Below, one piece after another: positions 27,550 to 39,427 of a stretch of 64,000 nucleotides of DNA. This DNA is from Saccharopolyspora dendranthemae (GTDB lineage: Bacteria; Actinomycetota; Actinomycetes; Mycobacteriales; Pseudonocardiaceae), in the NCBI RefSeq assembly GCF_007829955.1, contig NZ_VIWX01000007.1, positions 310,001 through 374,000 on the forward strand, written 5' to 3'. The translations under genes were made by a program, and so were the position numbers. Under the pieces are notes generated by a model. It made no database searches. It saw only the letters and a list, made by a program, of their open reading frames with translations, and was not told where the DNA came from. Every line of letters begins with the position of its first letter. The first letter of the stretch is position 1.

Positions 27550-27953
27550 TTGGGCGCATCTGGCCCGCGGAACCGGGCGTTGTGCGCCGGTGCCGCAGCG
27601 TGAGCTTACCGGTCGATGACAACGCCCGGTGGCACCCTGCCGAGATCGTCACGTGGCCGGTCGAATCCGAATGCCGGCCCGGGTTCTGGGGCGGTCGTGG
27701 TCGCGGCGCCGGGCGGCAGGGCGGCGCGAGGGGCTGCCGTCGTTGCGGTCGGGGAGTCGCGGGGAGTCGGGGACTGAGGCTCGGAAGCCCGCACGGCCGG
27801 TTCTGGGCAGGCACACCGTGGAGACGGATCGCAGCGAAGCCCGGTTGCACGGGAATCGACAGACGATCGGGTGAACGAACGCAGCCAAGACACGCCCGAA
27901 AAGCAGCGACACGCCGCATTTTTCCTCCGGGGGGTGACGATTTCGCATCAAAC

Positions 27954-27985
27954 AACTTACGCTAGCGTAGGTTACGGTCCCGTAG
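27954..27985. promoter_or_regulatory. Tandem inverted repeats, candidate TetR operator
   Basis: AACTTACGCT/AGCGTAGGTT (27954–27973) is a 20-bp near-perfect palindrome with core TACGCTAGCGTA. An overlapping TACGG-TC-CCGTA (27974–27985) is a second inverted repeat. They lie ~80–110 bp upstream of the desaturase start, where a promoter would be. The form is that of TetR-family lipid regulators; the TetR gene at 29129 is the nearest candidate. The rest of 27550–28065 has no supported gene. Confidence 0.55.
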
Positions 27986-28065
27986 GGTGGAGGTGTTGCG
28001 GGGCCGTGATCTCGGTCGTGGAACCGAAGTTTTCCCACCTCCTCAAGCCATTCGAGGTATTGAGC

Positions 28066-29028
28066 ATGACCGCAGCAACTGAGGACGTTGCTCCCCCGAA
28101 CGCCGAGTCCGGGCCGAAGCCGCTGACCAGTGGGCCTCAGTCCGCCGGACGGTCGTCCCTGGTGTACGCGTTCCTCCTGATTCCCATGGCCGCGCTGGTC
28201 GCCTCCATCCCGTTCTTGTGGGGCTGGGGAATCGGGCCCGTCGACATCGCCCTGGCCGTCGCCTTCTGGGGCATCAGCGGCCTCGGTGTGACCGTCGGAT
28301 TCCACCGGTACTTCACGCACGGGGCCTTCAAGGCCAACCGCGGCGTCAAGATCGCCCTGGCCATCGCCGGGATGATGTCGGTCCAGGGCCCGGTGATCAC
28401 CTGGGTCGCCGACCACCGGCGGCACCACGCCTTCTCCGACCGCGAGGGCGACCCTCACTCGCCGTGGCTTTTCGGCACCTCGGCCCTGGCGCTGACCAAG
28501 GGCTTCTGGCACTCCCACATGGGCTGGATGTTCCACCGCGAGCTGACCAACGAGGACCGGTTCGCGCCGGACCTGCTCAAGGACCGCGACATCGTCTGGG
28601 CCAACAAGCTCTTCCCGGTGTGGACGGCCGCGAGCCTCGTGCTGCCCGCGCTGCTCGGCGGGCTGTTCACCTGGTCGCTGTGGGGCGCGTTCACCGCGTT
28701 CTTCTGGGCCGGGCTCGTGCGCGTGTCGTTCCTGCACCACATCACGTGGTCGGTGAACTCGATCTGCCACATGATCGGTGAGCGCCCGTTCAAGAGCCGC
28801 GACAAGGCCTCCAACTTCTGGCCGCTGGCGATCCTGTCCTTCGGTGAGTCCTGGCACAACTCTCACCACGCCGACCCGACCTGCGCGCGGCACGGCGTTC
28901 TGCGCGGTCAGCTGGACATCTCGGCGCGCACGATCTGGTTCTTCGAGAAGCTCGGCTGGGTCTGGAAGGTTCGCTGGCCCAACGAGAAGCGCCTCGCGCG
29001 CATCGCGGTCACCGACCACAAGGGCTGA
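28066..29028 (+). CDS. Acyl-CoA (stearoyl) delta-9 desaturase
   Basis: This is an integral-membrane di-iron fatty acyl desaturase of 320 residues (DesA3 type). The three His boxes are complete: HRYFTH, HRRHH and HNSHH. Four hydrophobic helices are arranged as usual around them. The ATG at 28066 has GAGGT upstream at 28055–28059. An upstream palindrome suggests repression responding to acyl-CoA or membrane state. It is separated from the TetR gene downstream by a strong terminator at 29044. An oxidoreductase partner is not adjacent. Confidence 0.94.
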   Translation: MTAATEDVAPPNAESGPKPLTSGPQSAGRSSLVYAFLLIPMAALVASIPFLWGWGIGPVDIALAVAFWGISGLGVTVGFHRYFTHGAFKANRGVKIALAIAGMMSVQGPVITWVADHRRHHAFSDREGDPHSPWLFGTSALALTKGFWHSHMGWMFHRELTNEDRFAPDLLKDRDIVWANKLFPVWTAASLVLPALLGGLFTWSLWGAFTAFFWAGLVRVSFLHHITWSVNSICHMIGERPFKSRDKASNFWPLAILSFGESWHNSHHADPTCARHGVLRGQLDISARTIWFFEKLGWVWKVRWPNEKRLARIAVTDHKG

Positions 29029-29043
29029 CCGCTCACGATCGAA

Positions 29044-29080
29044 GGTGCCCGCGCGGTGCGACCGCGCGGGCACCTCCTTG
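29044..29080 (+). terminator. Intrinsic terminator after desaturase
   Basis: A 14-bp perfect stem GGTGCCCGCGCGGT/ACCGCGCGGGCACC has a 3-base loop and is followed by TCCTTGT. It ends the desaturase transcript ahead of the TetR promoter. Confidence 0.85.
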
Positions 29081-29128
29081 TCCCGGGCCTGCACCTCGCG
29101 TGCAGGTCCCTCGCCTAGGGTGGGTCGA

Positions 29129-29800
29129 GTGGCAGGACGGAGACGCGGGCGGAACGCGCCCGAACCGGCAGCGCCGACGCGGGCTCCGGCCCGGCCGCGC
29201 GCCCGGATGACGGGCAAGGAACGACGGCAGCAGCTGCTGGACGTGGCTCGAGCGCTGTTCGCGGAGAAGGGCTTCGACGGCACCTCCATCGAGGAGATCG
29301 CCCACCGCGCCTCGGTGTCCAAGCCGGTGGTCTACGAGCACTTCGGTGGCAAGGAAGGCGTGTACGCGGTCGTCGTCGACCGCGAGATGCGCAACCTGCT
29401 CGACCTGATCGTCTCGGCGCTCGACGCCGGGCACCCGAGGGTGCTGCTGGAGCAGGCCGCGGACGCCCTGGTCGACTACATCGACGAGAACACCGACGGC
29501 TTCCGGGTCCTGGTCCGCGACTCGCCGGTCGCCAGCAGCAGCGGAACCTTCTCCAGCCTGCTCAACGACATCGCCAGCCAGGTCGAGCACATCCTCGGCC
29601 TGCAGTTCAGCGCCCGCGGCTACGACGCCAAGCTCGCACCGCTCTACAGCCAGGCGTTGGTCGGCATGGTCGCGTTGACCGGCCAGTGGTGGCTGGAGGC
29701 GCGCAAGCCCAAGAAGGAAGAGGTCGCCGCACACCTGGTGAACCTGGCGTGGAACGGCCTCTCCCACCTGGAGCACAAGCCCAAGCCGATCAGTCGGTGA
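29129..29800 (+). CDS. TetR-family transcriptional regulator (Rv1019-like)
   Basis: This is a regulator of 223 residues. A basic, Ala/Pro/Arg-rich lead of ~26 residues precedes the helix-turn-helix: RRQQLLDVARALFAEKGFDGTSIEEIAHRASVSKPVVYEHFGGK, quoted here by its ends RRQQLLDVARALFAEKG and ASVSKPVVYEHF. The ligand domain follows and ends at SHLEHKPKP. The GTG at 29129 is eight bases after TAGGGT (29116–29121), so a leaderless start is likely; ATG at 29207 is the alternative. Position before mfd matches Rv1019, a TetR described as controlling itself and the mfd-side genes. Here a desaturase with a TetR-like operator is also adjacent. Confidence 0.92.
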   Translation: MAGRRRGRNAPEPAAPTRAPARPRARMTGKERRQQLLDVARALFAEKGFDGTSIEEIAHRASVSKPVVYEHFGGKEGVYAVVVDREMRNLLDLIVSALDAGHPRVLLEQAADALVDYIDENTDGFRVLVRDSPVASSSGTFSSLLNDIASQVEHILGLQFSARGYDAKLAPLYSQALVGMVALTGQWWLEARKPKKEEVAAHLVNLAWNGLSHLEHKPKPISR

Positions 29801-29839
29801 CGCTCCGGCTGACAGTGCCCGGTCCTCCTGGACGGCTGG

Positions 29840-30988
29840 TCAGAGGGTGATCCGGAGCAGTTCGTCGTTGGTGCCGTTCGAGGTCGTCACGTAGAGGCTG
29901 CCGTCCGGGGCCTGGCGGGCCGCGCGGAGCCTGCCGTGGGTGTTGTCGAGCTCAGCGGGGATCTCCGGCGCCGCCAGGCCGCCGTCCGGCCCGGGGCGGA
30001 AGATCAGGAGCTTGCTGCCCTTCAGCGCCGGGACCGCCAGTGCTCCGTCCAGCTCGCCCCACTGGGGACCGGTGAGGAACTCGGCGGCGCAGACGGCCTC
30101 GGTCGGAGAGCCGGAGGACCACACCGCGGGCACGGCGTCGGGGAAGCGCTGCAGATCGGTCATCGGGACCGACTCGTCGTACTCGTCGGTGGTGCCTCCC
30201 CGCGACGGGTCCCAGCCGTAGTTGCCGCCGGGCCGCAGGACGTTGACCTCGTCGTCGACGTCCGGTCCGTGCTCGGCGAGGAACACCCTGCCGTCGGGGT
30301 GCAGCGCGACGCCCTGGGGGTTGCGGTGGCCGTAGCTGTAAACGAGCCGCTCGTGCGGGTCGGCGGAACCGGCGAACGGGTTGTCCGGCATCGGCGCCCC
30401 GGTGTCGAGGTTCATCCGCAGGACCTTTCCGCCGAGCGAGGTGCGGTCCTGCGAGAGCGGTGCCTGAGCGGTGTCTCCGGTGCTGACCAGCAGCGATCCG
30501 TCGGCGCCGAGCTCGGGACGGCAGCCCGAGTGCCTGCCGGACGAGCTGAGCGGCAGACCCGTGAGCAGGTCCGAGACGCGGTCCGCGCGCGAGCCGTCCT
30601 CGGAGAGGCGCCAGTTGACCAGGCGGATGTCGACCGGGTTGCCGCCCTCCTGATGGGTCTGGCAGGTGATGAAGGTGCGGTTGGCGGCGAAGTCGGGGTG
30701 CACGAGCAGACCCATCAGCCCGCCCTCGCCTTCGTCCTGCACGGAGGCGAGATCGGCTTGCACCTCGCGGGTCTCGCCGCCGCTGGCGAGCGCGAACTTC
30801 CCGGGGCGCTGGCTGATCAGGGAGCTGCCGTCGGGCAGGAAGCCGACGTCCCACGCGTGTTCGAGTCCGGAGGCGACCGTCTCGACCTTCAGCTGCGGCG
30901 CGGCGGCGTCAGCGGGGTTCGGGGGAGCCGTCGCACAACCGGCGGCCACCAGGGACAGGACCAGTGCTGCGGTTCTGATTCCTGACAT
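29840..30988 (-). CDS. PQQ-dependent sugar dehydrogenase lipoprotein
   Basis: This is a predicted lipoprotein of 382 residues with a six-bladed beta-propeller of the glucose/sorbosone dehydrogenase (Yli/aldose dehydrogenase) family. The signal peptide ends in lipobox VAAGC. Family blocks include GLEHAWDVGFLPDGS, GGLMGLLVHPDF, LGGKVLRMNLDTG, YGHRNPQGVALHP, EHGPDVDDEVNVL and GGNYGWDP, which carry the putative catalytic His and the PQQ/Ca ligands. Whether the host makes PQQ is unknown from this window. I chose ATG at 30988, the start that gives a correct lipoprotein signal. It is divergent from mfd. Confidence 0.9.
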   Translation of the reverse strand: MSGIRTAALVLSLVAAGCATAPPNPADAAAPQLKVETVASGLEHAWDVGFLPDGSSLISQRPGKFALASGGETREVQADLASVQDEGEGGLMGLLVHPDFAANRTFITCQTHQEGGNPVDIRLVNWRLSEDGSRADRVSDLLTGLPLSSSGRHSGCRPELGADGSLLVSTGDTAQAPLSQDRTSLGGKVLRMNLDTGAPMPDNPFAGSADPHERLVYSYGHRNPQGVALHPDGRVFLAEHGPDVDDEVNVLRPGGNYGWDPSRGGTTDEYDESVPMTDLQRFPDAVPAVWSSGSPTEAVCAAEFLTGPQWGELDGALAVPALKGSKLLIFRPGPDGGLAAPEIPAELDNTHGRLRAARQAPDGSLYVTTSNGTNDELLRITL

Positions 30989-31154
30989 GTAGATCAGTGT
31001 GGCAGCGCTCACGTCTCCGCCAACGGGTCGTCGTGTTTCCGTCATACCTGCGTCGTAGGCTGGTGTTCCCACTCCAGGGTGGCAGCCGCCTCGGCCCATC
31101 TTTCCCGGGCAGAGGTGTGTCCGCATTCGCTTTTCTCCGCTGCGAGGTTGCTCC

Positions 31155-34739
<3,585 letters not shown>

Positions 34740-34803
34740 TGGGTTTCAGGCTCTGCGGTCTTGCTGGTGGGCGGTGCCGGTTTACTGAAACTACTCAGTG
34801 GTC

Positions 34804-34944
34804 TTGCTGCTGGGCGGTGCGGGTAGCGGAACCTCAGACGCCTTCTGGGTCCGGGATCCGAGACTTGAGTATGAACGGATACGCGGCGCTACGGCTGTCC
34901 TCCCCAGAAGGCGTCTGAGAACCCGCGGCGGTGCCGGTTGCTCA
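34804..34944 (+). repeat. Family B repeat element, copy 2
   Basis: This intergenic element lies downstream of mfd. The left end GGCGGTGCGGGTAGCGGAAC and right end GCGGCGGTGCCGGTTGCTCA match copy 1 at 5870. The 16-bp arms at 34833–34848 (CTCAGACGCCTTCTGG) and 34904–34919 pair perfectly. Two positions differ from copy 1 with compensating changes on the opposite arm. A partial extra left-end-like unit (CTTGCTGGTGGGCGGTGCCG) precedes it at about 34756–34775. The rest of the 34740–35084 gap holds only the promoter of the next gene. Confidence 0.8.
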
Positions 34945-35084
34945 GGTGGGGCAGCGAGAAAGCGACTTCGTCGCTTGCCTGACGGGGCTCGGGTTGCTGG
35001 CTTGCCTCTCGTTGGTTGGCGAGATGTTGACTTCGGACAGTGTTTTGTCTTCATCTGAGGGTTACTTCGTGAGAAGGTGCCCGC

Positions 35085-36017
35085 GTGACGATCTCGCTGC
35101 GCCGTGGCCGCTTGTTCGCCTCTCTCGCCGTCGCCGGTGTGCTGCTGTCGGGTTGTGGGTCCGGCCCCAGCCAGGTCGGGGCCGCCGCGATCGTGGGTGA
35201 TCAGCGGATTCCGGTGTCCGACGTGCAGTCCTGGTTCTCCGAGGTGCTGGCCAAGGAACCGGAGCTGAAACCGCAGCTGCGGCAGCAGGGTCAGTTCGAC
35301 GAGCTCGGGCGGAGCCTCGCCGGGCAGCTCGTGCGCAAGGAGCTCGTCGAGCAGGCGGCGCGGGAGGACGGTCTCACCGTGTCCGAGCAGCAGGTCGACG
35401 ACATGATCAACCAGTGGGGCGGTCCGCAGGCGACCGAGGGCAAGATCTTCACGCCCCAGAACCTGCGCGAGATGGCCCGCACCGAGGCGCTGGTGACCGA
35501 GCTCGGCAGGCGTCACTTCGACGGTCTCGCGGTCACCTTCGACTTCACCCAGGCCACCACCCGCTCCGAGGCCGACCGCAAGGCCCACCAGATGGCGCAG
35601 GGCGATGCCGCGGTCCGCGACCTCATCGCCGCTGACGCTCAGGCGGGCGTTCCTGCCGCCGCCGGCCAGAGGCTGCGCGCGGTGGACAGCCCGAAGCTCG
35701 CGGCCTCCACCCCGCTCTTCGGCGCCGAGCCGGGAACGGTCCTGGCGTTCGAGCCCGAGCCCAACTCGGGCCAGTGGCTGGTCGCGCTCATCCGCCAGCG
35801 CGAGGCAGCGCCCACGCCCCGCCCCGCGGGCGGTGTGGACGACCAGACCTTGCAGGGCGTCGGCACGTTCCTGCTGGGCGACACCGCCGATCGCGTCGGC
35901 GTCACCCTCAGCCCCCGCTACGGCGTCTGGGACCCGATCGGCCTCCAGGCGGCGCCGAACGAGAACGAGACCACCGGCTTCCGCATCGAGCCCGACCAGC
36001 AGGCGCAGGACAGCTGA
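35085..36017 (+). CDS. SurA N-terminal domain lipoprotein (peptidylprolyl isomerase-like)
   Basis: This is a predicted secreted lipoprotein of 310 residues. The signal peptide has lipobox LLSGC (Cys at about residue 24). The next ~150 residues resemble the SurA/PrsA N-terminal chaperone fold (VGDQRIPVSDVQSWF…, RKELVEQAAREDGLTVSEQQ). The PPIase-like C-terminal part is weakly conserved and I see no clear parvulin active site. It lies between mfd and mazG, where mycobacteria have no such gene. It may help fold exported proteins such as the transglycosylases downstream; that is inference. GTG at 35085 is the start. Confidence 0.82.
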   Translation: MTISLRRGRLFASLAVAGVLLSGCGSGPSQVGAAAIVGDQRIPVSDVQSWFSEVLAKEPELKPQLRQQGQFDELGRSLAGQLVRKELVEQAAREDGLTVSEQQVDDMINQWGGPQATEGKIFTPQNLREMARTEALVTELGRRHFDGLAVTFDFTQATTRSEADRKAHQMAQGDAAVRDLIAADAQAGVPAAAGQRLRAVDSPKLAASTPLFGAEPGTVLAFEPEPNSGQWLVALIRQREAAPTPRPAGGVDDQTLQGVGTFLLGDTADRVGVTLSPRYGVWDPIGLQAAPNENETTGFRIEPDQQAQDS

Positions 36018-36101
36018 CCGCTCGTCGTGGGAACTCCCGCGATCCGCGGGTGTGGGGTACGTCGCTGAACCGCGGGTGTTCCGGGTTGGGACAATCGAGG
36101 C

Positions 36102-37091
36102 ATGAGCGAGATCCGGGTGGCCGAAGGCACGGCGATCGTCCTGGTCGACGACCGGCTCGGCGAGGCGTTGCCGGCGGCCGCGTTGCCGCTGGTCCGCAAG
36201 GCTGATGCCCTCTACGCCGACAGCGGTCTGTCGGCCTCGACCCGGGTCGCTCTGGGCGTTCCGGTCGTCCCGGAGGACGTCGTCGAGCAGGCGGCGTCCG
36301 CGTCGGTCGTGCTGATCACCGGCGAGATCGACGCCACCGCCGAGGCGCTGCGCGCGGCCGGTGCGCCGGTCGTCGGATCACCCGCGCCCGCCGGTGTGGA
36401 GCTGCTGGACGCCGTCAACGTGATGGACCGGTTGCGCTCGCCCGGAGGGTGCCCCTGGGACGCCGAGCAGGACCACGACTCGCTGCGCCAGTACCTCGTC
36501 GAGGAGACCTACGAGCTGCTCGACGCGATCGCCGAGAAGGACCGCGAGGCGCTGCGCGAGGAGCTCGGCGACGTGCTGTTGCAGGTGCTCTTCCACGCCA
36601 GGGTCGCCGCCGAGGACTCCGGTGACCCGTTCGGCATCGACGCCGTGGCGGCGGGTTTGGTCAGCAAGCTCGTCAGCAGGCACCCGCACGTCTTCGCCGA
36701 CGACGCGACGGTGCTCGACACCGAGTCGCAGCACGCGCGCTGGGAAGAGCTCAAGCAGCAGGAGAAGCGGCGGGAGTCCATCGTGGACGGAGTTGCGCTC
36801 GGGCAGCCGGCGGTGGCCCTGGCCGCCAAGCTCACCCAGCGGGCGAACCGTGCTGGAATCCCGCTGGCCGCAATGCCTTCCGGCGGGGACACCGGTTCCG
36901 CGCTGTTCGCGCTGGCCGCTGCGGGCAAGCTGGACGGGATCGACCCGGAGGACGCGCTGCGCGAAGTGGCGCTGTCCTTCGCCGCGCGCGTTCGCGAAGC
37001 CGAGCGCAGCGCCCGGGAATCGGGGAACACCGCGCTCACCGCCGACGACTGGTGCGAGCTGCTCGGTTCCTCGGCGGGATCCGATGCGTGA
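36102..37091 (+). CDS. mazG: MazG-family NTP pyrophosphohydrolase
   Basis: This is a nucleotide-pool cleaning enzyme (NTP to NMP + PPi), 329 residues. The first ~105 residues are a degenerate region in the place of the tetrapyrrole-methylase domain found in some MazG proteins. The all-alpha MazG core begins LRSPGGCPWDAEQDHDSLRQYLVEETYELLDAI (ends quoted: GGCPWDAEQ and LVEETYELLDAI) and has the EExxE…ExxD metal motif EETYE and EELGDVLLQVLFH. It is equivalent to Rv1021. The next gene starts eight bases before its stop. Confidence 0.94.
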   Translation: MSEIRVAEGTAIVLVDDRLGEALPAAALPLVRKADALYADSGLSASTRVALGVPVVPEDVVEQAASASVVLITGEIDATAEALRAAGAPVVGSPAPAGVELLDAVNVMDRLRSPGGCPWDAEQDHDSLRQYLVEETYELLDAIAEKDREALREELGDVLLQVLFHARVAAEDSGDPFGIDAVAAGLVSKLVSRHPHVFADDATVLDTESQHARWEELKQQEKRRESIVDGVALGQPAVALAAKLTQRANRAGIPLAAMPSGGDTGSALFALAAAGKLDGIDPEDALREVALSFAARVREAERSARESGNTALTADDWCELLGSSAGSDA

Positions 37092-37836
37092 CCGCTGGGT
37101 GCTGGCGTTACCGCTGGTGCTCGCCCTGGCCGCCTGCTCTCCGCCGCCCGCGGCCACGTTCGAGCTGCCCTCGGCGTCCGCTCCGCCCGATCCCGGTGTC
37201 GGTCCGCCGCCCGTCCGGCTGCTCGCGGCGGGCGAGTCGTCGCCGGAACGGCCGCAGGCGCAGCTGACCGACTGGTCCGAGCGGATGTCCGACGAGCTCA
37301 ACGTCCCGCGCGCCGCGTTGCAGGCCTACGGCTACGCGCAGCAGATGATGAACACCTCCGCACCCGACTGCGGGCTGACCTGGACGGTGCTGGCGGGCAT
37401 CGGCGCGGTGGAGTCGAGCCACGGCAGGCACGGCGGCTCCCGGCTCGACGGGACCGGCAGGCCCGAACCCCGGATCATCGGCCTGCCGCTCGACGGCAGC
37501 GCGGGGGTCAAGCAGATCCACGACACCGACGGCGGGGTGCTCGACGGGGACCCGGTGTGGGACAGGGCGGTCGGACCGCTGCAGTTCATCCCGTCCACCT
37601 GGCGCAAGTACCAGGCGGACGCCGACGGCGACGGCGTCGCCGACCCGCAGGACATCGACGACGCGGCGCTGACCGCAGGGCGGTACCTGTGCGCGGTCGG
37701 CCACGACCTGCGCGACGAGGACCGCTTCTGGGCTGCGCTGCTGGACTACAACCAGTCCCGCAGCTACGGCCAGGACGTCCTCGATCACGCCGACCACTAC
37801 GGGAGGACCAGCCGGTCACTGCCGGCAGAGGGCTGA
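37084..37836 (+). CDS. Lytic transglycosylase lipoprotein (LpqU-like)
   Basis: This is a predicted lipoprotein of 250 residues that cleaves peptidoglycan glycan strands, MltB-like. The signal peptide has lipobox LALAAC, followed by a Pro-rich linker. The catalytic region is CGLTWTVLAGIGAVESSHG with the Glu in GAVESSHG. VWDRAVGPLQFIPSTWRKY and LCAVGHDL follow, and two Cys may pair. It starts at ATG 37084, overlapping mazG by eight bases, so it is coupled. Position between mazG and eno matches LpqU (Rv1022). It is the first of three paralogues in this window (others at 37902 and 43718). Confidence 0.92.
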   Translation: MRDRWVLALPLVLALAACSPPPAATFELPSASAPPDPGVGPPPVRLLAAGESSPERPQAQLTDWSERMSDELNVPRAALQAYGYAQQMMNTSAPDCGLTWTVLAGIGAVESSHGRHGGSRLDGTGRPEPRIIGLPLDGSAGVKQIHDTDGGVLDGDPVWDRAVGPLQFIPSTWRKYQADADGDGVADPQDIDDAALTAGRYLCAVGHDLRDEDRFWAALLDYNQSRSYGQDVLDHADHYGRTSRSLPAEG

Positions 37837-37901
37837 TTCCGGAGGGTGGTCGGTGTCCTGAAGTGCTGGAACCCGACGCTACCTGCAAGTAGCCTGTCCG
37901 A

Positions 37902-38717
37902 GTGATCAGGATCTCGCCAACGGTGCTCGCGGCCCTCGGACGTCTCGCGCTCGCCGTATCGCTGCTGGCCGCACTGGTCGTCGGCGTCGCCCTGATCAAC
38001 CTCCTCGGGGCCCCGCCGAAGGCGCAGGTGGCGGCACCACCCCGACCTGAGGACCCGAAACCCGCGCAGGTCGCGCCCGGTTCCATCGCACCCCCGGTCG
38101 AGGCGCCGCAGGTGGTGGAGGCCCAACCGCAGCCCGAGCCCGGCGTCGATCCGGTGCGCGAGTGGGCGAACCAGGTCTCGGCGTCCGTCGACATCCCGGC
38201 TCGCGCCGTCGTGTCCTACGTCAACGCGGACCTGGCGATGCGGCAGCACCAGCCCAGCTGCCAGATCTCCTGGACCACGCTGGCCGGCATCGGCCGCATC
38301 GAGTCCAACCACGGCCGCTTCGGCAACCGGCAGCTGCGCGAGGACGCCCGCCCGTCCGTGCCGATCATCGGCATCAAGCTCGACGGCGGACCCAACGTGC
38401 GGCTCATCCCGGACAGCGACGGGGGAACGCTCGACGGCGACGTCGAGCACGACCGCGCGGTGGGCCCGATGCAGTTCATCCCCTCGACCTGGCGCAAGTG
38501 GGCGACCGACGGCAGCGGCGACGGTCGAGGCGACCCGCAGAACCTCGACGACGCGGCCATCGCGGCGGGTCGCTACCTGTGCGCCAGCGGGCGCGACATG
38601 TCCACCGGGTCCGGCTGGTGGCAGGGCGTGATGTCGTACAACAACTCGGTCGAGTACGCCCAGAAGGTCTTCGGCCTCGCCGAGAACTACGCGGCCGCGG
38701 GCAACATCCGCCGCTGA
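37902..38717 (+). CDS. Membrane-anchored lytic transglycosylase, paralogue 2
   Basis: This is a 271-residue paralogue of the preceding enzyme but with an uncleaved-looking N-terminal membrane helix (LALAVSLLAALVVGVALINLL) instead of a lipobox, then a ~50-residue Pro/Gln-rich spacer. The catalytic core is CQISWTTLAGIGRIESNHG, LDGDVEHDRAVGPMQFIPS, TWRKWATDGSGDGRGD and LCASGRDM. GTG at 37902 follows TAGCCT at 37892–37897 closely, so it probably has its own leaderless promoter. Likely arose by tandem duplication with the lpqU-like gene. Confidence 0.92.
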   Translation: MIRISPTVLAALGRLALAVSLLAALVVGVALINLLGAPPKAQVAAPPRPEDPKPAQVAPGSIAPPVEAPQVVEAQPQPEPGVDPVREWANQVSASVDIPARAVVSYVNADLAMRQHQPSCQISWTTLAGIGRIESNHGRFGNRQLREDARPSVPIIGIKLDGGPNVRLIPDSDGGTLDGDVEHDRAVGPMQFIPSTWRKWATDGSGDGRGDPQNLDDAAIAAGRYLCASGRDMSTGSGWWQGVMSYNNSVEYAQKVFGLAENYAAAGNIRR

Positions 38718-38733
38718 CCGGCCTGGGGCCGGG

Positions 38734-39111
38734 TCAGGACGAGCGGACGGCGATGTGGGCGTTGATCTCGCCGAGGGCTTCTTGGTACGCGGGATCCGGG
38801 TGCATGGTGGCGGCGAGGCGGAGCTGGGCCCTGGCCTCGTTCAGCCGGCCCTGGCGTTGCAGGGTGCGGCCGAGCACCAGGCGCGCGTAGTGGTCCGACG
38901 GGTCGAGGTCCAGCAAGCGCAAGAAGGCGCGCTCGGCCTTGCGCAGTTGCGCGGAGAAGAAGTACGCCCGCCCCAGCAGCAGCTGCACGCTGGGCTCGTC
39001 GCGGGCGACGTCGACAACGGGTTCGAGGACGCTGAGGGCTTCCAGCGGGCGGCGCTGCGTGACCAGTCGCTCCGCTCGCCGGAACGCTTCGACCGTGCCT
39101 TCTGTCGTCAT
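38734..39111 (-). CDS. Tetratricopeptide repeat protein
   Basis: This is a small cytosolic protein of 125 residues made of about three TPR units (RRPLEALSVLEPVVDVARD…, QLRKAERAFLRLLDLDPSD, GRLNEARAQLRLAATMHPD). There is no signal peptide or catalytic domain. ATG at 39111 is used. It is convergent with the second transglycosylase gene (17-base gap) and divergent from eno; a protein-interaction role is the most that can be said. The 39112–39427 gap contains promoters for this gene and eno (a TAGGCT box near 39325) and nothing else I can identify. Confidence 0.8.
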   Translation of the reverse strand: MTTEGTVEAFRRAERLVTQRRPLEALSVLEPVVDVARDEPSVQLLLGRAYFFSAQLRKAERAFLRLLDLDPSDHYARLVLGRTLQRQGRLNEARAQLRLAATMHPDPAYQEALGEINAHIAVRSS

Positions 39112-39427
39112 GGCGCGGACAACGTTAATTCGCGATCGGCTGTTCCGAGACGTCCGACCGGATGGTCTTGTGGTGACGCACAGGCATCGGGCGCGCGTCA
39201 CCGGGCCGACGTCGAGGTGCCGTGACCTCCGCGAAGGCGAACGGACGGCGAACACCGGGTGTGGAGATCGAGCGGCGCAGATCACGGCATCGCGAGTCTG
39301 CGGCGAGCGCTGCGCGGGCCCGGTTAGGCTCGTAGTCGGTTGTCGGGGCGGACAGCCGGTTCGCGGCGTGCGGGAACGTCGTGTCGGTTGCTCACGTCCT
39401 ATGAATCCAAGCTGGTTAGGAGCACAC

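Noticed and set aside
25711..27603. Plus-strand open frames across the GGDEF gene
   Set aside because: Shadow frames of the diguanylate cyclase on the minus strand; the minus frame carries an intact GGDEF domain.
27550..28065. Several 80–180-codon ORFs on both strands between tRNA-Gln and the desaturase
   Set aside because: All are mutually overlapping, lack good starts, and have composition of non-coding GC-rich DNA; only promoter/operator signals are supported here.
34798..35058. 86-codon ORF inside family B copy 2 (also similar ones at 5862–6107)
   Set aside because: The frame runs through a structured repeat whose interior is not conserved between copies, so a shared protein is not supported.
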